The notes: a model not told the origin generated them from the sequence alone. A stretch of 64,000 nucleotides of DNA from Paramecium octaurelia (GCA_905182995.1 CAJJDP010000155.1:208310-272309); one strand, 5' to 3'; shown: positions 35,264 to 49,850, counted from the first letter of the stretch. Numbers and translations are program-made.

Positions 35264-37876
35264 ATGAGTTGTTAAAATGATTAGAATGAAGACATTCATG
35301 TGCTTTTGGATTAATCCAAAGATGTGGATGATTTAATCTTCCCTGTCCTCATTTCGATACTCAGAAAAGAGAAAATTTAAGATTGTCTAGAATTTCTCTC
35401 ATAATCTAATAATCAATGGCAAGACAAACAAGAAATCTTTTTGGTAGAAAGCTAACTAGAAGTCAACTAGGAAACGGTTTTCTTTATTGGAAAGAATAGC
35501 ATCAAAAATTTAAAGAACTTTCTGAAAAAAATTAAGAAACATGATTTTAATACAAGAAATTACTCTATTAGAGAATATGAAAATATTAAAGAAGATTTAA
35601 TCCATAAAATATTATTGGATAAAAAGATTATTGAACTACTAATATTTTTAGTGCAACTTACTGCCTTCGATAGGAGATACATATAGTGCGGATCAAATGC
35701 TCTTCATTTATTAGTTGAAATGAGGGTTGACTTGAAGACGTAATCCTTTCAGAATATTAAAATAAGAAACACTTCACTGATAAGAGCAAATTTAGTGAGA
35801 TGCGATTTAAGTGGATCTGAATTTGAAAATGTCTGTATTTTTGGAATCAATTTGAATTAAGCCAAATTATTTAATTGTAGGTGGAAAAATTTAAGTATAA
35901 ATGAGGAAATTAAGTTAAATGTTCATTAAAGCTCTATCAATTCAGTTTGTTTTTCTCCAGATGGTAAGTCATTAGCTTCTTGCAGTAATGATAAATCTAT
36001 TTGTTTATGGAATATATAAACAGGAAAAACTATGTCTATATTCTTGGGGAAGAGTGAAGTATAATCTTTATGTTTTTCACCAAATGGAACTATGTTAGCT
36101 TCATGCAGTAGACAATTTTTATATTTATGGAGTCTGAAAAATAGGAAGCAAATAATGTAATTAATTGATCATACTGCCTGTATATATAAAATTTGCTTTT
36201 CTCCTGATGGAATTACATTAGCATCTAGTAGTATTGAATATAATTCTATCCTTTTATGGGATGTTAAGACAGGATAATAAAGAGCTAAATTAGATGGTCA
36301 TTCAAATTCAGTTAATTCAATTTGTTACTCTCCTGATGGTACTACATTAGCATCTGGCAGTGATGATAAGTCTATCCGTTTATGGGATGTTAAGACAGGA
36401 AAAATAAAAGCCAAATTAGAAGGTCATTCATGTGCAGTTTTTTCAATTTGTTACTCTCCTGATGATACTACATTAGCATCTGGTAGTGCAGATAAGTCTA
36501 TCCGTTTATGGGACGTTAAGACAGGATAATAAAAAGCCAAATTAGATGGTCATAAGTCTTCTATTTCTTCAGTCTGTTTTTCTCCTAATGGTACTGCATT
36601 AGCATCTGGTAGTTATGATAACTCCATCCGTTTATGGGATGTTAAGACAGCATATTAAATAGCCAAATTAGATGTTCATACTAATATTGTTCTGTCACTT
36701 TGTTTCTCTCCTGATAGCATTCTATTAGCAGCTGGCGGTTCGGATACGTATATCAGTTTATGGAATATTAAGAAAAAGTCAAATATCGCAAATTTAGATG
36801 GTCATAATGGCATTGTTCTATCAATATGCTTCTCTCCTGATAGTAACACATTAGCATCATGTAGTTATGACAAGTCTATCTGTTAATGGGATTTTAAGAC
36901 GGGATAATGCAAAGTAAAGTCAGATGGTCATACTAGCACAGTTCTATCAGTCTGTTTTTCTCCTGACGGTACTACATTAGCATCTGGGAGTGTGGATAAG
37001 TCTATCCGTTTGTGGGATGTTAAGACAGGATAATAAAAAGCAAATTTATATGGTCATACTCATTCTGTTAATTCAGTTTGTTTCTCTCCAGACGGCAATT
37101 CATTAGCCTCTGGTAGCGAAGATACGTATGTCTGTATATGGGATGTTAAGACAAAATCATAAAAGGCCTTATTAGCAGGTACTACCAATGTTCGATCTGT
37201 TTATTTCTCTCCTGATGGCACTACATTAGCATCTACTAGTTCATTTGCCTCTATCCATCTATGGAATCTTAAAACAGGATAATAACAAGCCATATTAAAT
37301 GGTCATACAAACTGGATTAATACTGTCTGTTTCTCTCCTGATGGTGCTACATTAGCATCTGGAAGTGCAGATAACTCTATCTGTTTATGGGATGTTAAGA
37401 TAGGGTAAGAAAAAGTCAAATTAAATGGTCATTCAAATTGGGTTAATACAGTCTGTTTTTCTCCTGATGGTTCTACCTTAGCATCTGGTAGTATAGATAA
37501 ATCTATCCGTCTATGGGATGTTAAGACAGCATAATAAATAGCCATATTAGATGGTCATTTCTGTTCTATTTATTCAGTCTGTTTCTCTCCTGATGGTACT
37601 ACATTAGCATCTGGTTGTGATGATTACTCCATACGTTTTTGGGATATAAAATCAGGACAAAACTTTCATCGAGATAGTGGTATTTATTTTTAGAGAATCA
37701 TAGCTACATCCTATATTACTATTCTTCGAATTTCCTAAAATCAGAATTTCGATACTACAGGAGCCTTAATATTGAAAGGAGAGTTTAGAGATTATTAAGG
37801 AAATGATTTGCAACCATTCCTTAAATCAAAAGGCAGTATAATTTTAGAGAACTAAATGGAATAGATACAAAATTGA
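35264..37876 (+). CDS. Pentapeptide plus 14-repeat WD40 protein
   Basis: One intronless frame of 870 residues, ATG at 35264 to TGA at 37874. Residues 1-150 are charged and helical. At about 165-215 comes a pentapeptide-like ladder ([20 protein letters not shown], then INLNQAKLFNC). Then 14 WD40 repeats of about 42 residues follow, each with variants of [27 protein letters not shown]. Fourteen repeats suit two seven-bladed propellers. A C-terminal tail of about 60 residues closes it. The repeats are close to identical at the DNA level, with a period near 126 bp. The pentapeptide-WD40 arrangement also occurs in cyanobacterial and ciliate signalling scaffolds. No enzyme domain seen; likely a protein-interaction platform. 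Confidence 0.88.
35930..37660 (+). repeat. About 126-bp tandem WD40 repeat DNA
   Basis: Fourteen units marked by TTTCTCCTGATGGT...ACATTAGCATCTGG...TTATGGGATGTTAAGACAG. Units 3-6 and 9, 12-14 are the most alike; units 1, 2, 7 and 11 the most diverged. Confidence 0.85.
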
Positions 37877-39699
37877 TTATAATCAAAAAAGTATGAAATA
37901 TATCAATTAACTTAAAAAAATTTGTTTTGATAAATGAAATAACAATATCTTCAAATTTATTATTAAAATCATCTTATTAATAATGATTATTATTTAAGCC
38001 TAAAATCAAACTCTTGATTATACCTGATCAAAGGCTTCTATGCCCAAGGAAGTTATTATTAAAAAATATCCTTTTTGCTTTCTTAATAATGTATTTAAAG
38101 AATATAAACTAAATTTTGAGATATGATGCTTATTTTATAAAAAATACTTTGGCAAGTGTTGTATTTTGATAATTTGACAAAATATATTGCCTGATCTAAA
38201 AATTTAAACATCTCAATATTTTGAAATAAGTGTGTAATTTTTCTGAATAAATTGATAATTTATAAGAGTATACAACCGTAACATGAAATTCTTCAAATAT
38301 AAGAATAAATTTATTGTAAGAAAATAAATTTTGGAATTGTTTCAGAGTTCTGGTTTTGTACTTTAATATTTTTTAGTATTTGTAATTTTTTCAATTAGAA
38401 AAAATTATTAGTTAGAGTAAGGGTTTGGTCAAGCTGGCCTATAACTGTCTCTCTAGGAGGCCAGTAATATATTATTTCTTTCCATTACATTATGATTTCA
38501 TTCCCTATTCCATTCCATATCTCATCATTTATTTCAACTCTTATCTCATCATCTATTTATTCCCCTATTTCATCGCCTAGCCCTAAGCCAATTCGACAAA
38601 TTTGAGTAAGCACAATAGGATTAACAATAACAAAAATATTTAAATAAATTTTTAACTTCCATGATGAATGGAAATATTTTCGAAATAACATTTTTGCTCT
38701 TAAAAAGCAAACAAGGACAGTTTGAGGAAGATGTTAATATTTATAAAAGAATAATATGAATAAGGAAAATTAAAATCGAAAAAATATTTCTATACTTCCA
38801 ATAGAAAAGCTTACAAGAAAATTTTGGTTGAACTGAGAATTGATTCAAAATATTTTACACTTCCAATAAAAAAGGATACAAAAAAAATTGGGAATGAAAG
38901 AAATATAAAATAAATAAGGGATAAAATAAAAATTTTGTAGGAAACACAATTATGTATTAAATTGTGAATAAGAATTAGATTCAAGAGATCTACCTTCTAC
39001 TCATTTATTAATATTAGAGGAATTAATTTCTTTGGTGAATTTATTTATCAAAAAATTTTTAAGTCAAGCAGGAGTAAAACGATTATTTTTTCACTTTAAG
39101 CTTCAAGAATCAAACATATCTTGAGAGAGATATAACTTTCTTAACATTGTTAAGATTAATCTTCCACATGACATTATAAAGTAGTGGCTTTTTCTGAAAT
39201 AAAACATCTGATTTAAACAAATGTAATAATTAATAGAGATTAGCAATAATCATCCTATTTGCATTACAAGTTCTCTTCAAAAATTCCCTATGTTAAAGAT
39301 GGTATAAATGAAAGATCTCTAATTCATAAAGGAGGTGGAAAATGAGAAATCTATCTTTATTTAAGTTATGATATCATTATTTGAAGAGATTGGAGAATCA
39401 TTTTTATTTATGCCCAACTCAATTGTTTTATAGAATATTTTGAAAGATTGATTTGAATATTCTCAGAAGTCACTACAATTCATTCATTTTTCTATTAAAT
39501 CCTTCCTCTGAAATTGATTCTAATATGATCATTTCCTATCATTTCTTCCATTCATAAATTTAATTAAAACTCAAATAATCAATTATATCTAGAATAAGGA
39601 AAAATTAGCACAAAAGATGAAACGATAAATTATCAGTTATAACAAAACAGAGTTTCATTTAAACAGATCTTAAAAATCTATATGATCCCTATAAACCTA
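37877..39699. other. Intergenic, with a small GC-rich hairpin
   Basis: No gene seen. It contains the inverted repeat at 38435-38465 and a low-complexity TCATC/TATTCC-rich tract at about 38500-38580. Short charged frames near 38640-38900 do not hold together. Confidence 0.45.
38435..38465. other. Inverted repeat, possible hairpin
   Basis: CTGGCCT (38435-38441) and AGGCCAG (38459-38465) are perfect inverse complements with a 17-base loop, in otherwise very AT-rich DNA. Could be a small structured RNA or chance. Confidence 0.4.
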
Positions 39700-42600
39700 T
39701 AATATATTGTATTTGCCAATTAATCTTTATACAAGAAAGATTCACATAAGTAAAGATGCACCTTTTGAAAAAGTTGGTGTTTCTTTGCAGGATTATTGTC
39801 TATTATATTGCTACAACGGCTATTATTATACTGTATTTAATGTGGCCCAAGGTACTTTTACTATTAATTCTTACTTAAAGATAATTCCATGAATCTTTAT
39901 TGGCAAATGGCAGTCTTACTAAAACTTTGCCCAATAACTACTGAATTAAGTAACTTTTAAGTACTAACTGGAATTCATCAACAAAATGAAGTCCATGATG
40001 AAACTTATTATCATTGTTGATTCATTCTTATTTAATGCTTGTCAACAATACACTAATACTTTGTTTTCTCAAAAATAGTGCTCATAAAATTAGTATTGTC
40101 ATAAATGAGATTTCTTTAGCAGATGCAAGCAGCAAGAGATTGGAAATAAGGAAATCAAAATATGTGATAAACCAACTTCTAAACCATTTTTCTAAATTGA
40201 AAATCTATTCTTTATACAAGGGCCCATATTTCACTTGTTACAACATGACTCGTGCCTTCTTTCTCTTGATTCGTTTAAATATATTATCAGTTATCATAAT
40301 GTTTTGTTCTTACTTCTTAAAACCTGCAAGTAAATTTTTATGCAATAAACTCGCTCAAAATATTATTGACGGATATTTCCTATCTTAGTTACTCAAATTA
40401 TCGTTAGCACCATCAATAAATGCCTTGAGATTTTGTATACATCAAATGTTTACAATGCAGAAGATATGCATCACCATTGGCTATCTTGGTTAATAATGAT
40501 GCTTTGGACGGTGATGTACCAAAATGCTCACAATCTCTTCCTACTTAGGTTAGTTATAAGTTGCATAGCTGGTGTATTAAAAGGACTCAGAAAATGTCTT
40601 AAATTTCATCTTAAAATTATGTATCCTAATGCTGTTATATACTTCAACATTAAGACAATACACAAAACGCGACAATCAAGGCGCCTGAACTACTTTATTG
40701 GTTGTAAACTCCATTACTAATAGAGAAAATCCCTTATAAATATCTATTACAGTGACTGTTTTTCCTATATAATAATAGTTGGCTATTAAATATGGTTTTT
40801 ATAAAATTTATTCTAATACTTATGCTTCATGAAGCCTTCTCGAACTCATACCTTATCACTTTTGAAACATCAATGAAATTAGATCAATTAAGCTTCAATG
40901 TTTATATTGCTTAATAAATAAAATTGTAACTATTTCTAATAATTTCCCAGACTCAAACACATAAAGTTTATTGCAACTAATTCATTGATAATGCTAATTA
41001 CTTTAATAGTTGGATTGATGAATACTGTCTCAATGATAATTGGCACACTATTTAATGATTTTTTTTGTGTGATTATATTGAATGAGAAACAAATTATGAA
41101 TTGTAAATAGATTCATTATGTGTTTAGTTGGTAGCGAACACTTTTTGAAAAAATTTTATTTTTGATTATAAAAAGAAAATCAACTGTTCGCTATATGTAG
41201 GCCTTTTCCATATTAACTTGTCAGCCTACATAAGAAGGGATACTTTGTAACAAATGTGAGGGATAAAGCACAATTAATATGGGTAACAGTTTATTTCTTT
41301 TCTTTGTTTGGTGGTCTGGACAGCCTTCAACATCCTCAATCTTAAAAATGTAAATTATCCCAAAAATTAAAACATAATATGATAATTTTTAATAATATAT
41401 TAATTGTTGAATTATCACTTTTCTTTTAAATAAAAAAATTATTTAAAGCAAGCCTTCACAATTTTACTTACAGCAACGTTCCCAAAAATCCCATCTGACA
41501 GGTTTTAAAAATTTAACAATTTATTGAGTGTTCATATATTGTAATTTTCTGTAATACTTTCATTCTGTTATTTCGAAAAACTGTTCCATTTCACATCTCT
41601 CAGATTAGAAGGATTCATGAATCTATACCAAATATTGAAAGATCTTTTATTTGCAAATTAAGCTTTTATTAAGTCCAAAGACAACACTCAATTTTTTTGG
41701 TAATACTCTCATCTTTCTCAAATATATATGTTACTAGACAAATATATGAAAAATTGTGAACTATTTATTGTTTTGAGCTAGAATTATGAAGTGATAGCTA
41801 ATGTCTGATCAAATATTAAAAAATAAAATGTTGTGTGTATTTAAGTAACATTAATCTTTTAAATATATCACTATATGATGATCGAGTTGGACAAGAAAAT
41901 TAAGCATAGCCCTTATACATTGGCATATAGGAATGACTAGAGCAAACCAATAGAGTATTTTTATGTAATACCCTTTTTCCACCCTACAAAAGATGTAGCA
42001 ATTCATAAAGCTATGAATTCAACTTCTTATTTTAGAATATGGTGGAGATAGAGTTACATTCCAAGTATAAAATTGTTTGCTATCTGTAAAAATAACTTCT
42101 TTATTCGATTTTAACAGGAATTCTATCTAAAGTAATTGATATATTTAAATTTGGAAAGCACTTTTATGGCCAAATGGTAATTAACAATACCTAAATGTGG
42201 TGTATAAGGAACATTATTCAATGATGTCAAGACCCTTCAGCGTTAAGTATGCCTCATGTTCATCAATTTTCTGTGTTCAACATTTAAAAAGTCGCTTTAG
42301 AGGATTTATAAAGTTAAGCGACAAAATCTCCATTACCATCTTACTAATCGTCTGAATAGATTAAATTGCTTTAATCTTGCATTATTATAGATGCACAATC
42401 AACTTTATAATTGTGAATTAGCTTAGACAGGCCTTGTATTTTTACTTTGAATCATCTTCAAAAAGTATAAATAATACAATTCTTCTTCTTAAAATGTAGC
42501 CAAACAGAAACGATTTCCATTTAAATTGAACTTACAATATTTAATGATGCAAGGACTTTAAATATATTAGTAACTCATCGAATTAAAGTTATTGCTACTG

Positions 42601-45600
42601 TAGGCTCCTGATTAAATTCTTGGCTAAGTTCATAACTTAGCATAGACGACTCTATGATTTGCATTCTTGTTTAATTTTTTTCATTACTGATCAAATTCTT
42701 CATCTTCACTAATTGTTCCATCAAATTCTAGAATTAACAGTACAATATGAAGGTTGTTGACATCATTAAATGCTCCTTCAATCATAAATGTTTACAAATT
42801 TTCACCACTTTCCAATCATTTTAGCAATTCTTACCAACTTTTAAGAATTTAAACTTCATCCCGTTGGCTTTTGAAGGACTCTTTTTATTTTTGATAGGAT
42901 CCTGAGACTACCCAATTTCTATTTATGATATGGGGCTTTCATTTCTGCAACGGATCCTCTAGATCAAAGTATTTTTTTTATTTGCACATTGGAGGCAATT
43001 AGTTTACGGTTACACAAGTAGAAGAAGAATTAAGTTTGACTTCTTTTTCTAAATAATCTGCTGATATGAAGCAGATTAGCTTTAAATAATTTAACTCTTA
43101 GCATTAAAACCGTTATCTATATAAAATCCAAGAACACAAACTTGACTTTTTGTTGCCAATGCTGATTTACAAGGAGACCAAGATTGTTGATATTCATAAA
43201 ACGAATTCTTAATAAGAAATAACTAATAAATTAAGTTGATGAATTATAAATATTGCATGTTGTTGCAAAGTGTTGACAAAGGTAATCAACTTTTAAATGA
43301 ATTCTTAGTATAAGGTAAAAGTTGCCAGTATATTTTTGGCATGCTCAACAGTTAATAGGAGATTCAATAAAAAAATTTATAAAATTAGTTGGAACTCAGA
43401 TTCCGTGAGAGACTGCTTAAACTATGGAGCAATGATGAATACTAATGCCAAACTAAAAATTTATCACTTACCTTGCTTTCTGTGTTTTAAATATATTCGA
43501 TACATTAAAAGCTTGAAATTTAGAGATGTCCCATATAGTTAATACAACCATCAATTCTTTCCTCATATAACATTCAAAACTTACTAAGTGATGGCTATAT
43601 ATTTGTATTATTGAAATAATATCATGCTGAGTAAATATTAAATATTTAGACATTGCAAACACATTAAGGTTTAGTAAAATTTGTTACTTTCATTTTTAAT
43701 ATGCTAGTAGTTTTACAAACTTTCATTTTTGTTAACTATTAGAATTTTTACATCTGCCAACGCAATAAAGTCGAAATTGCTATAATTGTAATAATGTCCA
43801 TAAGCACATTTGTAGTAATTCCCAAGAAAAGCTTTACTATAAAAAAAAGTATACATTTGGTGTTTGCATTACTAGTTTATTGAATTTTTTACATTTAGCT
43901 CAAGCAAGTCATTTGGATTAGTAAAATCTAAAAAAATTCTATATAACAAGGAGTGCATTTGTAGGCACAACTGCAATTAGTACAACAAGCTGAAAACTAT
44001 TTACATAATACCCATCACAAGCTATTCAATAGGTTATTTAATTGCTATATGCATCACTCAAATAAGTAAAACAGCCAAAAAGATCAATTATGGTAGTTTT
44101 CATTAATACTGAAGTATCTATTTTGATATATTAAATACAATTCAACCAAATAAGCAACACGATTTTGAGTAAGTATTAAAAGTGTAAGTAGGATCACCAA
44201 GAAAAAAATGATTATAACTTAGGTTCAACAAAAAATACCTAAAGAGAGAGCAAGATAATGGATATTGCTTATGGAAAACAATAATTCAGGTGTGTTCTTT
44301 CATAAAATATTGGAAATATGATTGAACTATTAATGAAAGAAGCACTTTTATTTTAAGTGCTATATTCAATGCAGGCGTCTTAACGCTATTATTATTATTA
44401 CTTATGTAATCAAACGAAAAAATACAGTATTATTGATTCATTAAGTTAATTGACAGTGAAAGTTTATTGAAGTTTGAATACTCCCTTATTTAGCAGCCAG
44501 AAGTAACACATTATGCATATTGTCATATAGATGATCATTAATCCTTGAAATGTAGTTTGAGCTTTTTTCTAGAAAGATTATGTTACTTTTCAAAATTTTG
44601 AGGCTTCCTTTCAATATCTTATGTATATATATTTGTTTTATCAAGTACTATTAGCAAGGTATAATTTGAGAGTACTTCAATATAATATGAGTTTCATTTG
44701 TTAAACATTGTTCTATATAAGAAAGTAATAGTATATCTTATAATCTTGAACCGTTTTCAAAGTTTACAGACACTAATCATGGTCTTTGGCAATTAAGTCA
44801 TAATGCTTAATAATAATGTTGGTGACAGTGTAAATATCCATGCAAAACATCCTGAAATGCAGAATGCTGATGTTAAATTTGTTTACAGGGATTCCAATTA
44901 TCCTAAATGCCTTGAGTTGTAATTCATCTTCCGCTAGATTCAATACTGATGCAGATATATGTGAATTGAACTCCTACATATTACGTATAGAATAACGCAA
45001 AAACCTGCAATGCATAACTCTTCTTCTAACCTCTGAATATAAGGCAGTTGAATCTACTACTGTTTAAAAAAAAACTCTCTTTTAGATATTGTTTCACAAT
45101 CCAAAAAATCTTAGATTGATTTTCTTTATCTCTTTAAATACTTCTGAAGATTATATAGTGATAGTTCCTGCCATTTTTCCTCAACACTTCTTCTTATAGC
45201 GTGATTGACAAACGAAAAAAAATGCTGTTGTGTTATTGATTAAAATTTCCTTTCTGGTGCATGTGTTCTATAGCTACTTTTTAAAATTTAAACAGTTACA
45301 TTCCATCTAACTATCCTTTGCTGATTGTGTTGATTGAATTACAAAGGATTAATTAAAGCTTCAAATCCCATACAAGAATCTATCGCTTATAAAAACTATT
45401 GTAAGTTTCATTTCTCATGAGCTATAAGAGTTGCAGCTGATATATTGCTACTTGTTCATATAAATCAATATATGTTAAGGTCACACATGGAAAATTTTCA
45501 TCTTGGATACTCCATCTTTTTTGGCAATAATCAGTGCTATAAAGTTTTAATTTCAGCTTCTTATTATCGTTATTGTGTTAGTAGGTGTTTTGATATGCGA

Positions 45601-47900
45601 AGAATTTTGCCATCTGTTACAATCCTTGTGTCACATAAACCAATTCTTGAACTAATAATTGCTCAACTTGTGGCGATGCATTGGATCAAAACAGAAATAC
45701 ATGGGGCCGCTAAAAAAGATTGAGTTCCAAAAATTAATAATTATAACAACATATGAATGCATATTGTTATGATAACAAAAGCTTGTAAAAGTATCATTGT
45801 GGTAATAATACATGTTTTTATGCGCACTCTCTGATTTGGTTGGTGGATATAAAAGTAAAATCAGCTTTCATATGTATTTGTGTCAAAAGAATATTGAGGT
45901 ATCCATCAGCATCTAGATGTCTAACTTGCATAAAATCACATTTATCCAATAATATTACTTAAATTTTTCTTATAAAATACATGTTGAAGTCTTGTTTTAC
46001 TGGGTTTTGTTTCTGTCTGCTTTTTGAAATCTCCTGACCATAGTATCAATAATGAAAATCTCAAGATAATACTATGATGCCAATAGTAATAATATTATAA
46101 TGTTCTAGCAAATATCTTAGCTGTATCAACCACAACCATTGTGCAAACCATCATTATGTTTGTATTTGAACAACTAAGTTGTTGTTTTAAGCTAAGGATC
46201 TCCAATTTTAAAGCTTTATCAAATTGTGATAGTGTAAAGCAGCCTGGGTAAGCATACAATAATAATTTTTGAACAAATTTAAAATTCATATCCTTCTTAT
46301 TAATTCTCTTGTAAGTTTAGAAATTAGTTTAGCTGACCAAATTTCTAACTAGTTTCCTAATTTTTTTGTTAACAGTTTAAAAGTTTTACAGTATGTTTTA
46401 TTGAGATGCTCGAGCAATATATATATTTGAATTAATTCTTAATTGAATGCTCTCTTGACAATCTTAATTCTGATGTATATAAAATTATGCTATCTTAGCT
46501 TCATAGATTGGATATATTTTTGCTCCCTGGATTTTATTTTAATTGAGCATGTTTGTATAAATTATAAGACATCAGCACTGAAGATGCTTATAATTTGTAT
46601 TAATCCCAGTCAAGAGTTATCTTAAATGCCTGTTAATGTTTTTAGTGTCTGTCAATTCCTATAAGCTATATGTGATGATCAAAACACATGCACCTTTTTG
46701 GATACTCCCTCAAACGAACAATAATCAATTCTATTAGTGATTAACTCTTAGACTTACATATTTTTCTAAGCTACCTACTCTCATTATTACCTCGCTGTTA
46801 CTCAACTTGTGATGCTTTTATCAATATTGATATACATGTGCTTTCATAATTTAAGTTGCTCAAGCAATTCACTTGTAATGAATTGGATATTATAACAATA
46901 AAGTAGACAGATAACATTTATAAAGTGTGAGTAAATCGTGAAATCTTAATCAACTGTAATATTTGATAGTGAGATATACCTATTTAGCCAACCTGATTTA
47001 TAAAGTACCTTGATGATGGGCTGTCTGAATGCTTGACTATACAAGTTATTCCCAACTTCTAAGCATTGTTAATTTAATAATTGTAATGACAGCAGTACAA
47101 GTGTCTTAACTTCTTCACATAAAATCCTTGCATAATGTACTTTATAAATGCTATGTTAAGTTGTGTAAGCTGTTACTCATGTTTGGCAAGTTATTCACTA
47201 TTACCACTTGATATTTAATACGCTGCCAAATTGTAGATCTTATGTCGCTGGCTGGATGTCATATTTTAATGAAAAATGTAGCCCTTATTTTTACTCTTTA
47301 GCTGTTTTTGGTAAAATGTTCTGGCAATTATAATAAAAGTTCATGATCTCTTCATGATAATGAGTAATACGGCAAAAATTAGCAGTAACTATCTTTAGCG
47401 GATAGTGGATCAAGTATTCATGTTTAACATGTCTGCTTGGATATATTACTGATACTCCACTATTGGGAAGCATTGTGCCTAACCCTGCATGTTGATAATC
47501 ATCAGGAGAATCAGCTGGTTTTGTTTCCTTATTAATGCTATCTAGTAGTTTTAAGAATTTTCCATCCCTAGAACAAATGTGATAGTTGTGAACTTAATCT
47601 ATTACTGAAAACTCAAAATCTGTCATGTTTTATTTCATGCAATTCAATAAGACAAATAAATTTCAAGAAGTTTCTTCACAGATCATTGAACTAATAATAC
47701 TCTTTGTTTGTGCACTCAAGTGTCTCATATATTTTAGGTTTAAAGTAGAATTTGAACTGGAAAAATCCACAGTTGAAATGTTAACAGTACCCACAATTCA
47801 TTCTTCATATAGATGATCTTTAATCAATATTTTCATTTATAATAAAAATCCAAGAATGTATAAATAGGTTATCAATTAATTTAAAATATTTCTTAGAGGA
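39700..47900. other. 8-kb island without an intact gene; decayed, Cys-rich remnants
   Basis: Every frame on both strands is cut by TGA within at most about 200 codons and usually much less, yet several pieces look coding and rich in cysteine. On the minus strand near 43950-44010 one frame reads SACCTNCSCAYKCTPC, the pattern of furin-like cysteine repeats. Near 43130 another reads WSPCKSALATKSQVCVLGF. On the plus strand near 46650 a frame gives CQFLQAICDDQNTCTF. Codon bias differs from the intact genes and G+C appears slightly higher. The best reading is one or more long-dead surface or cysteine-rich genes, possibly on both strands. I cannot define borders. Confidence 0.4.
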
Positions 47901-48392
47901 TTCAAAATTTCATAAAATTAAAAAAAAATAAATGAATAATTTTTGTTAAGTACATGGAAATTAATCGATAAGACATATATGTACCTTTAATCATGAATGT
48001 TAAAAACGAATGTGTCCAAATTGTTAATATGCTCATTAATAAATTGTTCCTGAAGGTAAAATTATTCAAATTACAAAATTTTTTATTGAAGTGATGGATT
48101 CTGCTAAATTATAATTATGATTCTAAGATTGAAGATAATATTGATATATAAATGAAAAAGAACTTGAAAACAATTTTGGATTACTATTAGAATTTGTCAC
48201 AGAAAGCACAAGAAAATTTTACTTATATATTCGGGGAAATCAGATAAAGAGAGTTCTTTTGGTTAAATTTTTAATATTGAATCTTTAACCTATTTATTAT
48301 ATATAAAAATTAATTTGATTCAAAGATATGTTGTGTGCTATAAGGCAAGTTTATTTTATAATCATATTTGCATAAAATTTTAATTTAGAAAT
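47901..48392. other. Intergenic, no gene seen
   Basis: AT-rich spacer; a few Lys/Asn-rich open pieces only. Confidence 0.4.
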
Positions 48393-49109
48393 ATGTCTGC
48401 CTATTAAAACATTAAAGAGAATTTCTTATCTAGACCGTTTTAGACCTTGGTTGAGTGTATATTTATGGTGGAAATATGTGGAATATTAGGCACTATAATG
48501 AAGAATAGGTAATATCTTAGTAATGTTCAACATAGGGAACTTATGCTTCTTTGTGACTTTCACATTAGTAGGAGTTATAGCATAGATTGTTGGAGCCTTT
48601 ATGACATAGAACGGTTCAATCAATGTACAATCAAGCTTAATTAAATCTGTGCAAAAGCCCATGTGAACGTTTCTATGCGAAAGATGTTATTCCTTAAACA
48701 TCAACAGAGATCTAAGTATATTCTAAGAATAATTAGAGTAGAGTTTAATATATCTATTAAGCGATGAATGCATAAGAATGCTTTCTCGATGGATGCATCA
48801 GCTATTTAGTGGATGGAAGAAAAATTTGATTGTTTAGGATGGTTCAATGAGCATCCAATTTAAATGTTTAATGAAGTCAATTCAGATGTGAAAGATCAAT
48901 AGTACTAATTGAAATTGTATTGGATTCTCTTGTATAAAGCATTAGGTAATTATTTTAAGAGGCTCTTTTCAATATCTGAAATAATATTTATCATTATGGG
49001 ATTGATGTTTATATTATATGTTGTTTGGGTTATCATCCAGACAATTAGCACAAATTTGATAATTATAAAAAGAATAGAAATTAAAGATGATAACAACACA
49101 AAATCATGA
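48393..49109 (+). pseudogene. Broken tetraspanin-like membrane protein
   Basis: The end-to-end frame from ATG 48393 (MSAYQNIKENFLSRPFQTLV) to TGA 49107-49109 has one internal TGA at 48765-48767. It ends with an EEKFDCLGWFNEHP motif, then a strong membrane segment (EIIFIIMGLMFILYVVWVII) and a basic tail. In a second frame a hydrophobic stretch (ILVMFNIGNLCFFVTF, LVGVIAQIVGAF) fits the third membrane segment, and in a third frame ECFLDGCIS gives paired cysteines. Order (membrane segments, cysteine loop, last membrane segment) is that of tetraspanins, but it needs two frame changes. Moderately speculative. Confidence 0.4.
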
Positions 49110-49850
49110 ATATTATGTTATATAAGTTGTTATCTAATAAAAATTATTTAAATAAAAAAAAATTCATTATTTCATCAAATATGCTTGTGGTTAGAACACA
49201 ATTTCTAATATTTGTATATAAAATGATGGATGAAATTTAAAATAATGGAATATTTCCTATAATTAGCTTAAATTTTATAATATTTCATCCAATACTTTTT
49301 TATAATTTACATCGGTAGGCTTAAACAGTTAGAATAGAAAATCCAGACTACTTTAAAGAACAAAATCATACTGCAATTTTTATAAATATCTACAATAAGA
49401 TTATTGAAAATAAAATAATTCAATTCATTCTATGTACTTCCTTACTTAAATTTTACAAGAGTCTTAATCTCAGGTGACTAAATATTGTCCATCATTGCTT
49501 AAAATACCAAAATTGTAATTATTTTAAAACTATTGCCTATTCTAACCTAAATTCTACACATTCTTCGTCCTTACCCTATATTAACATTCTTATCATATTT
49601 ACATTGATAAGAAACATCTGTTATTGGAAGTTTGCTGCTTTCAGTAAATTATTTTTAATCATTAAAAGCGTAGATAATTAAATTTGAATTATTACATTAT
49701 TCGGGTTGAAAATACAAATATTTTGTTATATATAAAGCTTAAACGATAACCAAATTAATCAACTTATATTTTTATCTCACAACCCAACTTACATTTGCAT
49801 TGTTTCATTTATTCAATAAGTAAAATCATACAATCTAAACCACAAGAAAT
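49110..49850. other. Intergenic, no gene seen
   Basis: AT-rich DNA, no supported frame. Confidence 0.45.

Noticed and set aside
39700..47900. Series of 60-124 codon open frames as separate small genes or a transposon
   Set aside because: They overlap on both strands, have no consistent codon use or start context, and I saw no transposase motif or terminal repeats.
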